64,000 nt of DNA, taken from NCBI GenBank assembly GCA_000708835.1, contig DF237105.1, forward strand, positions 1 to 64,000, read 5' to 3'. A program made the translations under genes and the position numbers. Shown one piece after another: positions 1 to 10,929 of this stretch. How positions within the stretch are numbered: the first letter of the stretch is position 1; every line of letters starts with the position of its first letter. The notes beneath the pieces are model-generated. The model was given only the letters and a program-made list of their open reading frames with translations. It ran no database searches and had not been told where the DNA came from. This stretch comes from Klebsormidium nitens. Its lineage: Eukaryota; Streptophyta; Klebsormidiophyceae; Klebsormidiales; Klebsormidiaceae.

Positions 1-544
1 CATGCCCGCCAATACGTGTACATAGGCACCGTCACAGAAGGCTATACAAGGTTTGATGGCGGAACTTTAAAAGATATGTATGACCGTTAGCAGCGAGGCA
101 ACTGCGTGCGATTATCAAGCGCATGCTTGGTACTGACAAGTACCAAGGGAGCGTCCAATTATAATACCGAACGCGGCGAAGTCATGAACTCAGGCGACCA
201 ATCGCAAGACTCGGAGGCCCGGCCAACCTTTCTGCTCGCCAGCTAGCGGCCGGCCATGGTGCGGCAAATCAATGCGCATCATGCTTGACGACTCGCGTGC
301 ACCCTACAGGATGGCACCGCCAATGATTGAATCCATAGCACAAATATGCTCGTAGGGTCAGAGGTTGTGGAGGCTCTTGAATGTAAGTAACACGTCTATT
401 CCATTGAAGGCACGGGTCTGAGTTCCTTGTTGCGCCTTTTTTGGCACAACTGGCCCCGTTTGCATGCTTATGGCGTGCAAGCTTCAAGTTCTGGCTGGTC
501 TTTGTAAAGCAATACCGCCGCTTATCCAGGTGTTAGCGTGACGT

Positions 545-3500
545 CTAGCACGTCACCTTTTGGACATGCTCAGACCTCCGCGGGGAGGGCCTTATGAGGC
601 CAAGAAACTGCAGCTCCGCCGTGGCTTGGAAGAAGCGAGCTCTGTTGAGGCAGTCTGTCAAGGATGTTCGTGGTTCAAGCAGGGGAAGCAGTCATCTTCT
701 GGTCATTAGTTCGTCCCTGTCTTTGACGATGAGATTTAGAGAACGAGATTGTACAGCACAAGCCGGCACCAAGGAAAGCGGTCCAACAAAGAGCGTAAAA
801 AAGTGCTTATAAGCCTTTAAAGAGCCAAAAAAAGCATTGGAACCATCCTCCAAAGAAACTTTGGGTCAGCCCAACGACAGCCACGAGGCAGAACGCGGGT
901 TGCACCGTGTTTAGCGGGCAACAGAAAAAAGCGGCTTCGCTATTTCCGGCAAGATCGGGGCAACGAAGGGATCCGAGCCACGCGCTGATTTGCGTCAAAG
1001 CGCAAAGCAGGCGCGACAACACTTTCAGAAAAACGGCCCCAACGATCCTCAAACCAGCGACTACTCGAGGGAAAGAAACACAAACGTAAAGTCTGCGCTG
1101 TGGCTGCAAGGATACTGCAGCGTCGCCCTCTCTTCCTCTGTGAACGCGCGCGCAGCCTCCCTCTCTCCCCCGTTCCATTTTCCGTCCGCTTCCTTCTCCT
1201 GCGGAAGCAGCCGTTTCCGGGGCTTCCCTCTCCCCCGGACCTTTTGCAAAGGGAACTCCCGTTCCGTCGGATGGGGCGGAACTTTCGCTGACGACTCTGG
1301 AGGGGGGTCCATTGCGTGGTCTGAGTCAGTCACGGCGGACGGACCCCCAACGACGGAGGCGAACGCTTCGTACCAAGCCGTGATGCTGACGTGGTCGCCG
1401 AACTTGGCGCACAATCGGTACCTGCGGGAATGCAGCCTGGGGAGATTGGGGCAAAGTCTGAATGGAGATTTTCGATCAGAAAGAAATTTCTCCACCCGAA
1501 TCTGCGTTTGACTGTTCTTACTGTCGGCCTCCCCTGATACTCAGCGACCTGAATTTGAGCTTCGTTACGGCCAGTGACTTCTCAGTTTCTTCGAATCTCT
1601 GAACATAGTCAGCTTCTTTTGGAAACATAGACTCAACTATTCCGACGGTCGCTGAACATATCAACAGGTCGGCTAGCAGACACGTACGGGACACGACCGC
1701 CACTACCCATTTTCAAGCAGCCCTCAACATCAACTCGGGGAAAATGGCCCATCATAGTAGCACAACGTCAGACCGGTTTGGAGGCGAGGAATGGGCGGCT
1801 TTTTCCGAAAGAGCCTCACGCTGTGCAGGTGTCGTGCAGAGTGGGCCCCGTTTCGCCCTCGGCTGAGCAGCAGTCGCAAGGCAGGAGCGTGCGGGTAGAA
1901 GTGAGGGCCTGCTGGACAAGGCCTCGCAGGGGCGGCGACAGAGCCTGCAAGCAAAATGAAGGGGACATCATCAAGCTACGCTTTTGTGGCGCAGCTAATA
2001 ATGATTGCAGCAGTGTAGACTAAAGCAGTATTCAGTAGGGAGATCTCCGCTGAAGTAAGACAAGGGCGGACAAGACAAGGACAATTTTCAAGGTAGGCGC
2101 TCTCGCTCTCGGGAATCCCTGATCCAATCGGCACAGCAGTAAGCTGTTCCAAAGACCGAGAACCGACCCTGGGGAGCCACTGCTGACTGTCTCTCTTCAA
2201 GGGAGTCGCTTCATGGCATTGAGAATGCGTACTGACCCGGTCGTCTAAGATAGTTGCCTATCTGAAAAATAAACAGCGGACTTGAGATGCAGGAACCCGA
2301 CGTGTTCTTACCTGTTCCAAAGCGCTGACGTCATCAAAGCGTAAGAGCTCGTCAAGCGGTGCCGGTTGAGAAGCCGCAATAAAGCGCCTGCGGAGTGATT
2401 TACGGAATAGGGTTACGAAACACGGCACAACATCGACGGCAGAGGAGTCAAAGCAGGGAAGCATTCATCAGATGCGTCACTGAAGAAAGAAAATATGGAT
2501 CTGATGCTCTCCAACGAAACGAACTTCACACAAAGAAGAGCAGCCAATAGACGCCGGCACGTGTTGCGGAAGCGGTGCGGAAAGAGTGACTTTCCGAAAT
2601 GTGAATTGACGAGAAAGATGCAAGCATGCGCTACAGAGGGAGTTGCACTTTTCAATCTTACAAAAGGGAACAAACGACAGAAGCAACAAAGTAAGCACCA
2701 AAGTGGCCAATATGTCTCTACGCACTCTCACGACCCTCTTCTGACACCGTTGCGATTTAGAAAGGCATCGAAACAAAAGAAACACTTTTTTTCGGACCGT
2801 TCCTTCCATGGATATGAGGCAAGGGCAGGAAGAGGTATGGAGAACGGCTCACTCGACCATTCGTCGCAGCAGCGTGCCCAGCTTGTCTTTTCGGGGATCC
2901 CCCGGGTCCTTTGCAACAACGGGGGCACTCAAGGCCTTCCTGCAGGGAGTCGGGAAATACAAGCTTCCACACTTTCGGAAGATTTGTACGTGGTTCACAG
3001 AAAGTTGAAAAGACAAGACGCGAAAGAGAGAGACTGGTATCGGGAGTCATCGGACTGAGTCGCGATTCCGGCGACCATGCAGAGTCTTCACGTCAAAGCG
3101 CGCCCGGGCAGCCTCAAGTTGACTGGTTCCGCTCGAAAGAGCAGAGCAACCTTCCGCAGTCCGTCAATAACCATCTGTTCCTAACGCCAAGATCCCAATC
3201 AAACGTGTACAACCTCCCGTCACAAACCTCACGCAATATTGAAAGACCCAGACTTTTAAACTCAGCCCGGTCGTACGAGCGCATAGACCGTGGCCACGCA
3301 CCTCCGCTTCTCCGCTGCGCTCTGCCCCCGGTGCATCATTTGCATCCGTTCCGCATCTTCCGACAACCGCCCCCCGTTCGCCTTTCGCTTTTCTCCCACC
3401 ACTGCCCCCCCTCGCGCCGCCACTGCCGCTCCCGCTACCCTCCGGGGGGAGCTTCGGACAGCTATTCCCACCCCCCCGGCATGGTCAGTGGCACCGTTTA

Positions 3501-6500
3501 GCCCCCCCTGCGTCTCATTTGCTTTTTCTTGCCGCGCCGCCCCCGCTGCCCCGACAATCCTGCGCGGGGAGCTTCTAAGCGGAGCTTCACCCCCCCTGCT
3601 GTCGTCATTTCTTCCGTTACCTCCATTGTGCGTCTCTCTCACCCGTTCTTGCCGCGCCGCCCCCGCTGCCCCAACCACCCTTCGGGGGGAGCTTCTGACT
3701 CCTGACCCGTCTCCCCCGTTTGTGCTTGGACCCTCAGCTTTCTCCCTCTTCTTGTCCCCCAATGACCTGCTCATCCGAGCTGCCCCTGCGGCCCCAATAA
3801 TCCTTCGGGGGGAACTTCTCAGCGCTGGTTCTACCCCCCCTCTCGCCCTCTGACTTCCAGACGCCTCTTCCGCCCCTGCGCCGGCCCCGTCCCGTGCAGC
3901 CCCCGCTGCCCCCACTTCTTTTTCAGTGGGGCTTTTTGGGGCTGGCTCGTGCCCCCCGTTCGTGTCGGATCTGCTTGGCTCCCCCACCGGTGCTGATTCA
4001 GGGCTGTCCCAGGAAGCGGACACTTCAGCAAGCTCCGATTGTACCTGGATGCAGCGGCAGAATCCGTTTGAGAATGCAAGTAAAAGTTGCCGAAGACGTC
4101 GGAAGTTGGCGGCATAGCAGAGTCGCATCATGTTCTCGGACGCCGAAGGACCGAGAGAGTGCAAGGAAGCCAGGAAAAACAGCGGCTTACGTATAGCTTA
4201 TCTGGGAAGGATACGCTCTTCAACTGGATGGATACGGGCGGGAGTCGTGATCACGTTCCTTTGTCCGCAACCATTCCGCTGACCACAACAAGGGTTTCAA
4301 AGTCAACGCAAAGCTGCACACCGTCAAGTCACTCGTTTTTTTTTTGGGCGACCCCTTCGACAGAGATTAACAGCACAGCGAAGGAAATATTCACTTCAAA
4401 TCAAAGCGAGAGAAGACTTCTTTGGTTACGGCCCAGACTACTTGGAGCGCCTCACCTGGCGCAAGAACTCAGTGTCGCTCCGACACGCTTCCCGCCACTC
4501 TTCCACCAAACGTTGCGCTCCTTCGTTGCTCATTTCCCGTATCCCCCGCGTAACCATACCCACCAAACGCCGGCCCTGGCCCTTAATCGCCTCCGGTTCC
4601 GGTTCGGCGACACCGGCGGAATCGAACAACGTGAGCGGGGACGGGGCCGTGCTGACGTGGCGGGTGACGTCATCGAAGAAGCTGGGGCGGGCGGACCAGC
4701 GGTGGAGCTGGGGGAGGGCGACTTGGGCGAAGTTCGTGGCTTGGCAGGCGAGGTAAAGGAACTGCACCCAAATGCGGAATAGGAAGCTTTCGCTCGTAAC
4801 TTTGCTTCATGGCAACTAACCAGCTTCTAACCAGCTTTTAACCAGCGTCGTGTGAGAGAAGGGCATCTACCCGGAGTACGAACCCGGCTTTGTTGACGGT
4901 CTTTTCCCTCCGTGAGAGGGGGTTAAAGGGCTGGGAAGTTTTGAAAGCCTGAAACCCTGAGACCCTGGAACAGACCAGACTTCAAACTTGGGCATTTAAT
5001 ATATAAAAGGCTAGGAATGCACAGAATGCTTCTGTGTATGTTTAAAGGTGCCCAATGAATCCACATCGACATCTGGATTCATTGGGCACCTCTAGGAATG
5101 CACAGGAGGGATGCGGTTTGAGATAAAGGTAGTGACAGTGGACGAGGGATGTCGGCAGGAATAGTTACTAGAGGCCCGGGATGAGCGACTGATCGCAGGA
5201 TTTAGGACAGAAGTTCGCGAAGCCTCTGAACTTACTTCAGGAATGCGTCATCCTGCGCTTGCTTTTATCTCCTCCGCTCAGGAATCTTCGCGAAAGCAGC
5301 AATCACTTTTCCAGCCTAACACATCAAAATGTGCACTTCGCCCTGATGGTGGATTTCTGTTCAGGTAGGGCGAAGCACCTGAACCTTTGCTGAGAAACGT
5401 TCTCCACAGTCTGCAAAGGAGCGTTCTGAAACTGTGAACAAGCCCTGAATCCGTCTCCTCGTACCTGCACGGCGGCAGCCATGTCTCGTCGGCGCTGCCA
5501 GGCGTTGTTTAGGGCGTCCGACAGCCGTCCGACGAGGGCCTTGCTGCTCGACTCCGCCTGACTGCGAAGAAAATGGAAGCGTCACTTTGACGAAACGTCA
5601 AGGGCCAAGACTTCAAGCACTGATACAAGATGCTTCCTTGGGGATCAAGTGACAGGCCGCCTCGACATTCGCCTTGAACATGTTTGGGTTGAAAACTTTG
5701 ACTTGGGTCACTCACTCGACAGCATGTTCCGTGAGAAACGAACAGAGGCGCGGGTTCTCAGTTTCCAAACTTGCTGAAGCACGTCTTCCTTCTCATTCCA
5801 GGTCGTCTAAAACGTGCTCTTAAAAATCTACTACTCCTCCAGCAACAATCTTGTCGTCAGTAGTACCCCTGAATGCTTCTTGACAAGCACCGGCTTCACA
5901 ATCTGAAAAGGTTCCAGCTGGTATATGTCCAGATTGTTTGTGTCGTTCCAGTACGTATCCCAGTCACTTACCCTGCTGACACTCGCGCCGCAGCCCTTAG
6001 CTCCGCAACCGGCATCCCCCTCAGCGCCTTCTCCAGCGCGGGCCGGTCCCCCCCGAACCGATCCAGGGAGGCGAGCTTCTGGCTCCCACACCTCTGGAGC
6101 AGTGCCGCTCTAGCCCCCCCCAAAAGCGAACCCACGGTTGCATGCTGCGTAAAATACTGCGTGTAGAGCCATTCTAGAACCGGGGGGGAAAGTGCGAACC
6201 CTAGATCGTGGTCGAAGAAAAGGGCGGTAACTACGGCGTGTAGGCGGTTTGCTGGGGGAGGGGTTGGGAAGACTTCGGTGCGGAGGAGGGAGAGCGCCGC
6301 GGGGGTGAGAAGCAGTTGGAGTGATGTGGCGGCGGTTGCGGAAAGTAGGAGAAAGATAGGTAGCTCGGAGCGCCACTCGCTGCATGGACGAAAATGCGTT
6401 TTAATCTGTAGATTCATTCAATGGTTTATCTATTCTTTTGTTTTTCCCCCTTTCTTTTCTGGAGTAGATTGTGCGAAATGAATCTACGCATTAAGAATAA

Positions 6501-9500
6501 ACGATGAGGGGGAGTGAGATGCTATTATATTCGGCAGGTTTTACCACTTCCAACCCTTGACAAGTTCATCAATATCGTGCGGTTTCACCAAAGTCAACCT
6601 TTGGGAATCGTGACCCTTTGAGAAGGTCGGAGGGGAAAAGGAAAGAGAGAGAGGTGGGCCGGAATGCTACTCACTGCACGGGCGAGTAAAAGGGTTTAGA
6701 GGATTGAGGTTCTCAATTAAGTCAACTTCCGGGCTCAAGAAGTCACCCGTTCTGAAAACGATGCGGGCAGAAATCATTTATGGAACTCAAGAAAGGGGTC
6801 GAAGTGGTTGGAGGAACTTGTCGGCAGTCATGAGAGAGAGACGGAACAAGAGAGGGCGGAACAAGAGAGGGCAGCTCGGAATGTTCCTCGCTCCACGGGC
6901 GGGTACAAGGTGCGAAGGTTTTTCGTCCTTTAGTTCTGAGGTTTTCAAAATTCACTTCCGGGTAATCTGAACTACCCCGGAAATTCACTTGCGGGGAGCG
7001 GCAAAGAGCGGGGGACAGAAGGGGAAAACGAGGTCGCTCGGTATGCCACTTGCTGCATGATCAGGAACGAAGTTTTGAGGAGTACTTCATCGAGAATTGA
7101 AGTTACGAGAACACAAAACGTCCTTTCAGAACGTTTGAGACGGGGGGGGTTGCGTCAGATTCGGGAGTAGGAACCACGCTGCGAGTATCTGCACGGCAGA
7201 AGGTCGGGTTCCGAGATTCAACAGGATCCAAGCGCGAAAGATGTAAAACATCCATTTGAGTTGCGGCGCTCTGCGGATTGCTGGGTTTGAGGCTCCCATA
7301 ACACTGCATGCCGTCTTCAAACAAGCATTTGCTTTTCCATCTTCACCTTGTGGCCCCTGTCGCTGCTTTTCATCTCTCGTATCTTAATCTTTCTGTTCTC
7401 TGCATTTCCTCTCTCTTTCAAGACCGAACGTAGTCGCTTCAACTGGGAAGTAGAAGGGGGAAACAGATGCCCTGCTACCAGTCACGCCGGCCCACAATGA
7501 TCCCGCCAAACCTTCGTTACGTATCAAACACTTTGCGGTAGACTGCATCGATTGCCTCTACAACAGTGCCCTGCGGGTGCACAGACCGCTCGTTTGCCGC
7601 ATAGGCGTAATGACCGCCACAATGGATTTGCTAGGCTTGAAGCTCAAAACCCCAAAATCTGAAAACCCAAAAACCCAAAACCCAAAACATCCAAAACCTC
7701 AAAATCCAAAAGAACCGAAGAAACCCGAAAACCGTTCACCTAAGGATGAGCACCAGTTGTTCCAACGTAGTCGGGTCGGCCGCCTCTGGGTCCTCCAAAA
7801 GAATCACGATCGGCTGGTCTCCATTGGCAGCCTGTCGGTGCCACGCCCGCAATGCGTCAACGTCGGCAGCCTGTGAGAAATGGCGTCTTCTTGTCTTGAT
7901 CTACCGAAATTTCGGATTTCGGCACCTTCAACGCCAGATAAATTAATCATAAGAGGTTTCGGCAGACCCAGGTCTCCCCGCTGAAAAGAACCGTGACATA
8001 CAATCATCGGGGTTGGATGATCAATATGGATTGTCCGGCTGCCCAGACAATGAATCACGTTTTGCCGAATTCAAAAAGCAGTACGTTCTTGAAGACCGTA
8101 CAAAGGACGAGCCAAAATCTTTCAAAAATGCTCAAAGAGCATCGTAGAAGTCCTTGAGAAGTTCGAGAGATGCTCGGGTTTCATTCAACCAACATTTATC
8201 TAGCATCAAAAGACGTCCAAAAGCGTTACAGGGGGTCCTGCAGGTATTTGGTTGCCTTGAAGAGATTCGTGTCGCTTTGGAAGCATGTTGAGGTGCGTTG
8301 ATAGGAAGTGGAAATGAGCTGAGCAACATCCCACAGCCTTGTCCACGTCTCTTCTCGAGAGAGTGTACTGTGTCCTTACAACCGCGAATTCGACAAGAAG
8401 GGAATCGTCAAAGTTGCGTACTGAGCAGTTGAAATAAGTCGCAGCCTCTTCAATCTTGTACACCAGGTAACAAGCCCCACAAACGTCCTCTGTGACGGGA
8501 CACGCTCCCAAGCTCCCAGTCAAACAAACTGCGATTGCTCCGAAGAGGAAAATATTCAGGTTTTGCACACTTGCCTCAAGCTCCACCCCCACGAGCTGCT
8601 TCACAAGTCCCTTCAGCGCCTCGTTTGCCCCCCTGCGCACCCCCCCGGCCATCGACATGTAAGCCACATGTAACCCCCTTTCACGCAGATACCCCGCCAG
8701 TTCGCTGATCGTCCCGCTGTGATCCGAGGGGGTGACCCCCCCAAGAAGGAGCAGCCCCGTATACAGCCGACTGTGCAGGGTTTGGAAGGGTCGCAGGGCC
8801 GCCAAAGCGTCGGGGTCCAGCTGAGGGGGGGTGGATTCGCCCTGCTGGTTGGAGGGGGGTCCGTAGGAAAGTTGGGAGTCGTAATGGATACAGCTGAGAC
8901 GGTCAGCGACGGACTGGTAGAAGGGCTGGTGTAGCTTATCTAGCTCCGCCTGCAGAAGGGAAAGAAGTTTGTAATTTGACACTCATACATACTCCTCTAT
9001 GTTGACAACAGGTATATTGGAAGTTGGTGTCATACCCTTCTTATGTGGTCTGCTTTATGTGTGCTCGAGGCACGAGGGGAGAGGAGAGTGCAGGGGCGCT
9101 GTCTGCAATCACGGCTCGTCTCAAATCTAGACATATGGAATTGAATTTGCTAAAATGGATCCCCGTCACAAGGGACCGTTTGCACTGTCTGTCAAGCCGA
9201 TGTAAATGAGGATTAATCTCCTAACCCAAAGAACTAACCAGGCCTTTTACATGCCATCGGAAAGGCTCACTTGCACATTGGCGCTCACTCGCTGCCATGC
9301 TTCGTTGTAAGTCCCTATCCGGTAATCCGCTTCTCCCCATGCTTGTTCTGGTGCGGTGTCATCAGCAGCTGGCCCCTTGCCGCGGGGCTCAGCATTGTGC
9401 AAGATAAAACATTCCTGGAGAAAGGAAGCACACAAGCTCTTTGAGAAAGGCGAAGTCCACACACAGAAGCAAGTCACCATTCGAATTGTAGCGAACTAGA

Positions 9501-9764
9501 TAATGTTCTGGCTTTAAAGTTCAGTATTCTGAAACAGTCAGCTTTGCATCAGACTTGGAGGATCAAAAAAGTCTGGTTGAGCGCTGCGTGCTTGGGCCGC
9601 CAAACAAAAACGTCAACAGAACAGCTAGATCCAAGACCACTCAGTCCAAAGATTGTTGTCAGAATTGGCAAGCACCACGCTGCAGATAACACACCAAGCA
9701 AGTCTGAGCTGAGTACCTGGATGGTCAGGAAGTTGTCTTCCTCATCCTTGCTTTCGTCCCCCAT
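545..9764 (-). CDS. ORC3: Origin recognition complex subunit 3 (ORC3), 12 exons
   Basis: This gene encodes ORC3, a subunit of the nuclear complex that marks replication origins and loads MCM. The exons, in transcription order, are 9764-9717, 9414-9271, 8949-8575, 7870-7740, 6379-5972, 5561-5465, 4761-4456, 4044-3302, 2387-2312, 1944-1820, 1421-1086 and 641-545. All phases agree and the total is 962 codons including the stop. Recognisable ORC3 blocks include the N-terminal ECFIL segment, the AAA+-like ELPIFLLLSATA strand, the winged-helix-side DTCTAYRLCAKFGD...WYEAFA segment, and the terminal ATAELQFLGLIRP...EHVQKVT. Known ORC3 proteins have about 700-730 residues. The excess comes mainly from exon 8, a disordered tandem-repeat insertion. 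Intron 3 appears to use a GC-AG donor (GAG|GCAAGT). The exon 11 donor (AC|GTTTGT) is the weakest junction. The ATG at 9764 is chosen because it directly precedes acidic MGDESKDEE and a clean donor. Confidence 0.88.
3387..3950 (-). repeat. Tandem repeat inside ORC3 exon 8 (about 120 bp unit)
   Basis: Exon 8 encodes four copies of RSSPRR(I/V)(I/V)GAAGAAR-type units, starting at residues about 581, 622, 662 and 702. A more divergent KSPTEKEVGAAGAAR unit precedes them at about 541. The spacing is 40-41 residues, so the DNA unit is about 120-123 bp. Linkers are Gly/Asn/Ala-rich and probably disordered. Each SPRR fits the S/T-P-x-K/R cyclin-dependent-kinase consensus. The same repeat exists in the decayed copy at 12.66-13.17 kb, so it predates that duplication. 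The codons stay open through all units in this copy, which supports coding use. Confidence 0.8.
5046..5091. repeat. Perfect hairpin (18-bp stem, 10-nt loop) in ORC3 intron 6
   Basis: The stem arms are 5046-5063 and 5074-5091, perfectly complementary (arm AGGTGCCCAATGAATCCA). A 14-base direct repeat, CTAGGAATGCACAG, flanks the hairpin at about 5010-5023 and 5092-5105, like a target-site duplication or a recombination scar. It lies in the intron between exons 6 and 7. A small hairpin insertion or a very short small-RNA precursor are both possible. Confidence 0.6.
7636..7739 (-). repeat. G/T-rich GGGTTTT-type tract at the start of ORC3 intron 4
   Basis: On the minus strand the first roughly 100 intron bases after the exon 4 donor are irregular runs of GGGTTTTT and GGATTTT. 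On the plus strand this is a CCCAAAA-type tract. G-runs immediately downstream of a 5' splice site could form a G-quadruplex or enhance splicing, but it may be simple sequence only. Confidence 0.55.
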
Positions 9765-9803
9765 GATCCTTGTCCAGAGCTCAAAATGACACAAATTTTT
9801 GCA

Positions 9804-9830
9804 GACCTACATGTGACTCACATGTAGGTC
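9804..9830. promoter_or_regulatory. Perfect 27-bp palindrome just upstream of ORC3 start
   Basis: Thirteen bases are repeated in inverted orientation around a single central base (arm GACCTACATGTGA). It lies 40 bp upstream of the ORC3 ATG. The centre reads TGACTCA, an AP-1/bZIP-like core, flanked by two CATGT half sites. It could be a dimeric transcription-factor site or a 5'-UTR hairpin; the sequence does not decide between them. Confidence 0.5.
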
Positions 9831-10198
9831 ACATTGTGAGAATTTTCAGGATGTCTTGACGATCGAGGAAGGCATCGAACTTCGAAGCTGCCTCCATCCC
9901 ACTCCAACCTTGTTCGGTACATTGACCACGAAATCCATTGTTGACGGCGCGTCTGCCGTTGCTTTCCAGCGGCTGCTTCAAGGCCCGTAGCATGAGCGTT
10001 TCGCCGGCAAGTGTTGCTGCAAACGTCTCTGCCGACATTTGAATTCTGCGCTCGAAGGTTCTTGGTTTAACCGTAACGAGCTAGATAACCACAGCGCATT
10101 GCAGAGAAGTCACCGACAAGCCTCTCTGTATCCTAAACTACAGCAGCAGAGTGACGTGATTACTAACTAGTATTTAAAAGGAGGCGCAAGAGCCCGCA
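9831..10198. other. Intergenic stretch between the unknown gene and ORC3
   Basis: This holds the probable 3' flank of the upstream gene and the ORC3 promoter. A 67-codon open frame starting MSAETFAAT exists on the minus strand, but it has no splice partner or recognisable domain, so it is not called as a gene. Confidence 0.4.
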
Positions 10199-10919
10199 TC
10201 AGAGGGGGCGTGAGTTGCAACGTGCAATGTAAGCAAGCTCAAATTGTAGCTGGATTTGGAAATGAAAGGGCTCCACTTTAAATGGGGCCGTGCGCTTTGA
10301 CAGTTGAGCCGCAATGTCTCGGGCAAGAAGGCGGCTAGCCACAAAGTGGTCAGTACGGACGCAGCAGTCTCTGGTTGTGGCAGTGACCTTGCAAGATTTT
10401 GCAGCTCGTTCAGCAGCTCTTTGCTGCACAAAGCGCCAGGTGGGGAAGAAAGATCAAGAGTGCCAGAAGATATCATATTCTGTGTCTGTGCGCGCGAGTA
10501 TCCTAACTCTTTCGATTCTGAGCGTGCCCGAGAACCCTTGACATTTAGAATATCTTATTTTCAGGCTTGTGGTTGATTGCAGTGGTTGATTATGATGTAA
10601 TCTTGTGATGTGAGATTGCTGTCAATCAACATTCTATTAATCTTGCTTACTTGAGCTTTTCTTTTGCCGCCCAATGCAGTCACCGACATTCTGCCAATCA
10701 ATGCCTAGGCAGAAGTGGCACTGCGTCCCTCATGTAAGTTGGCAGTTGTTTCCTGAGAGCAGGGTCCGTTTTTGAGCAGGCTGGATTTTGGGCCGCAATG
10801 CAGCTTGCACTTGCCTCCGCCGCCACATGTCCTTGACATCCTCGTTCATCAGGCTGCCGGAAGGACGCAGTGAGGCGTCCTGCAGGCATACCACGCTGCT
10901 CTTGATGCTTCCAGTTGCT
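10199..10919 (-). CDS. 3' end of an unrecognised gene (two terminal exons)
   Basis: Two minus-strand exons fit by phase and splice sites: 10919-10811 (starts one base into a codon, donor CAA|GTGCAA) and 10423-10199 (acceptor TTTGTGCAG, ends TGA). The joined reading passes through MNEDVKDMWRRRQ into an Ala/Arg-rich helix and ends CNSRPL. The last 75 codons include RLLARDIAAQLSKR, an amphipathic helix-like segment. I do not recognise a family. Upstream exons should lie between 11 and 12.6 kb, but I could not choose among several weak candidates. It points in the same direction as ORC3, ending about 430 bp upstream of the ORC3 start codon. Confidence 0.45.
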
Positions 10920-10929
10920 CTGGATCAGG

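Noticed and set aside
3290-3853. Long plus-strand open frame rich in Pro/Ala/Ser opposite ORC3 exon 8
   Set aside because: It is the GC-rich antisense shadow of the repeat exon; the minus strand has splice sites and ORC3 continuity.
9829-10038. Minus-strand 69-codon frame beginning MSAETFAAT
   Set aside because: No domain, no splice partner; it lies in the ORC3 upstream region.
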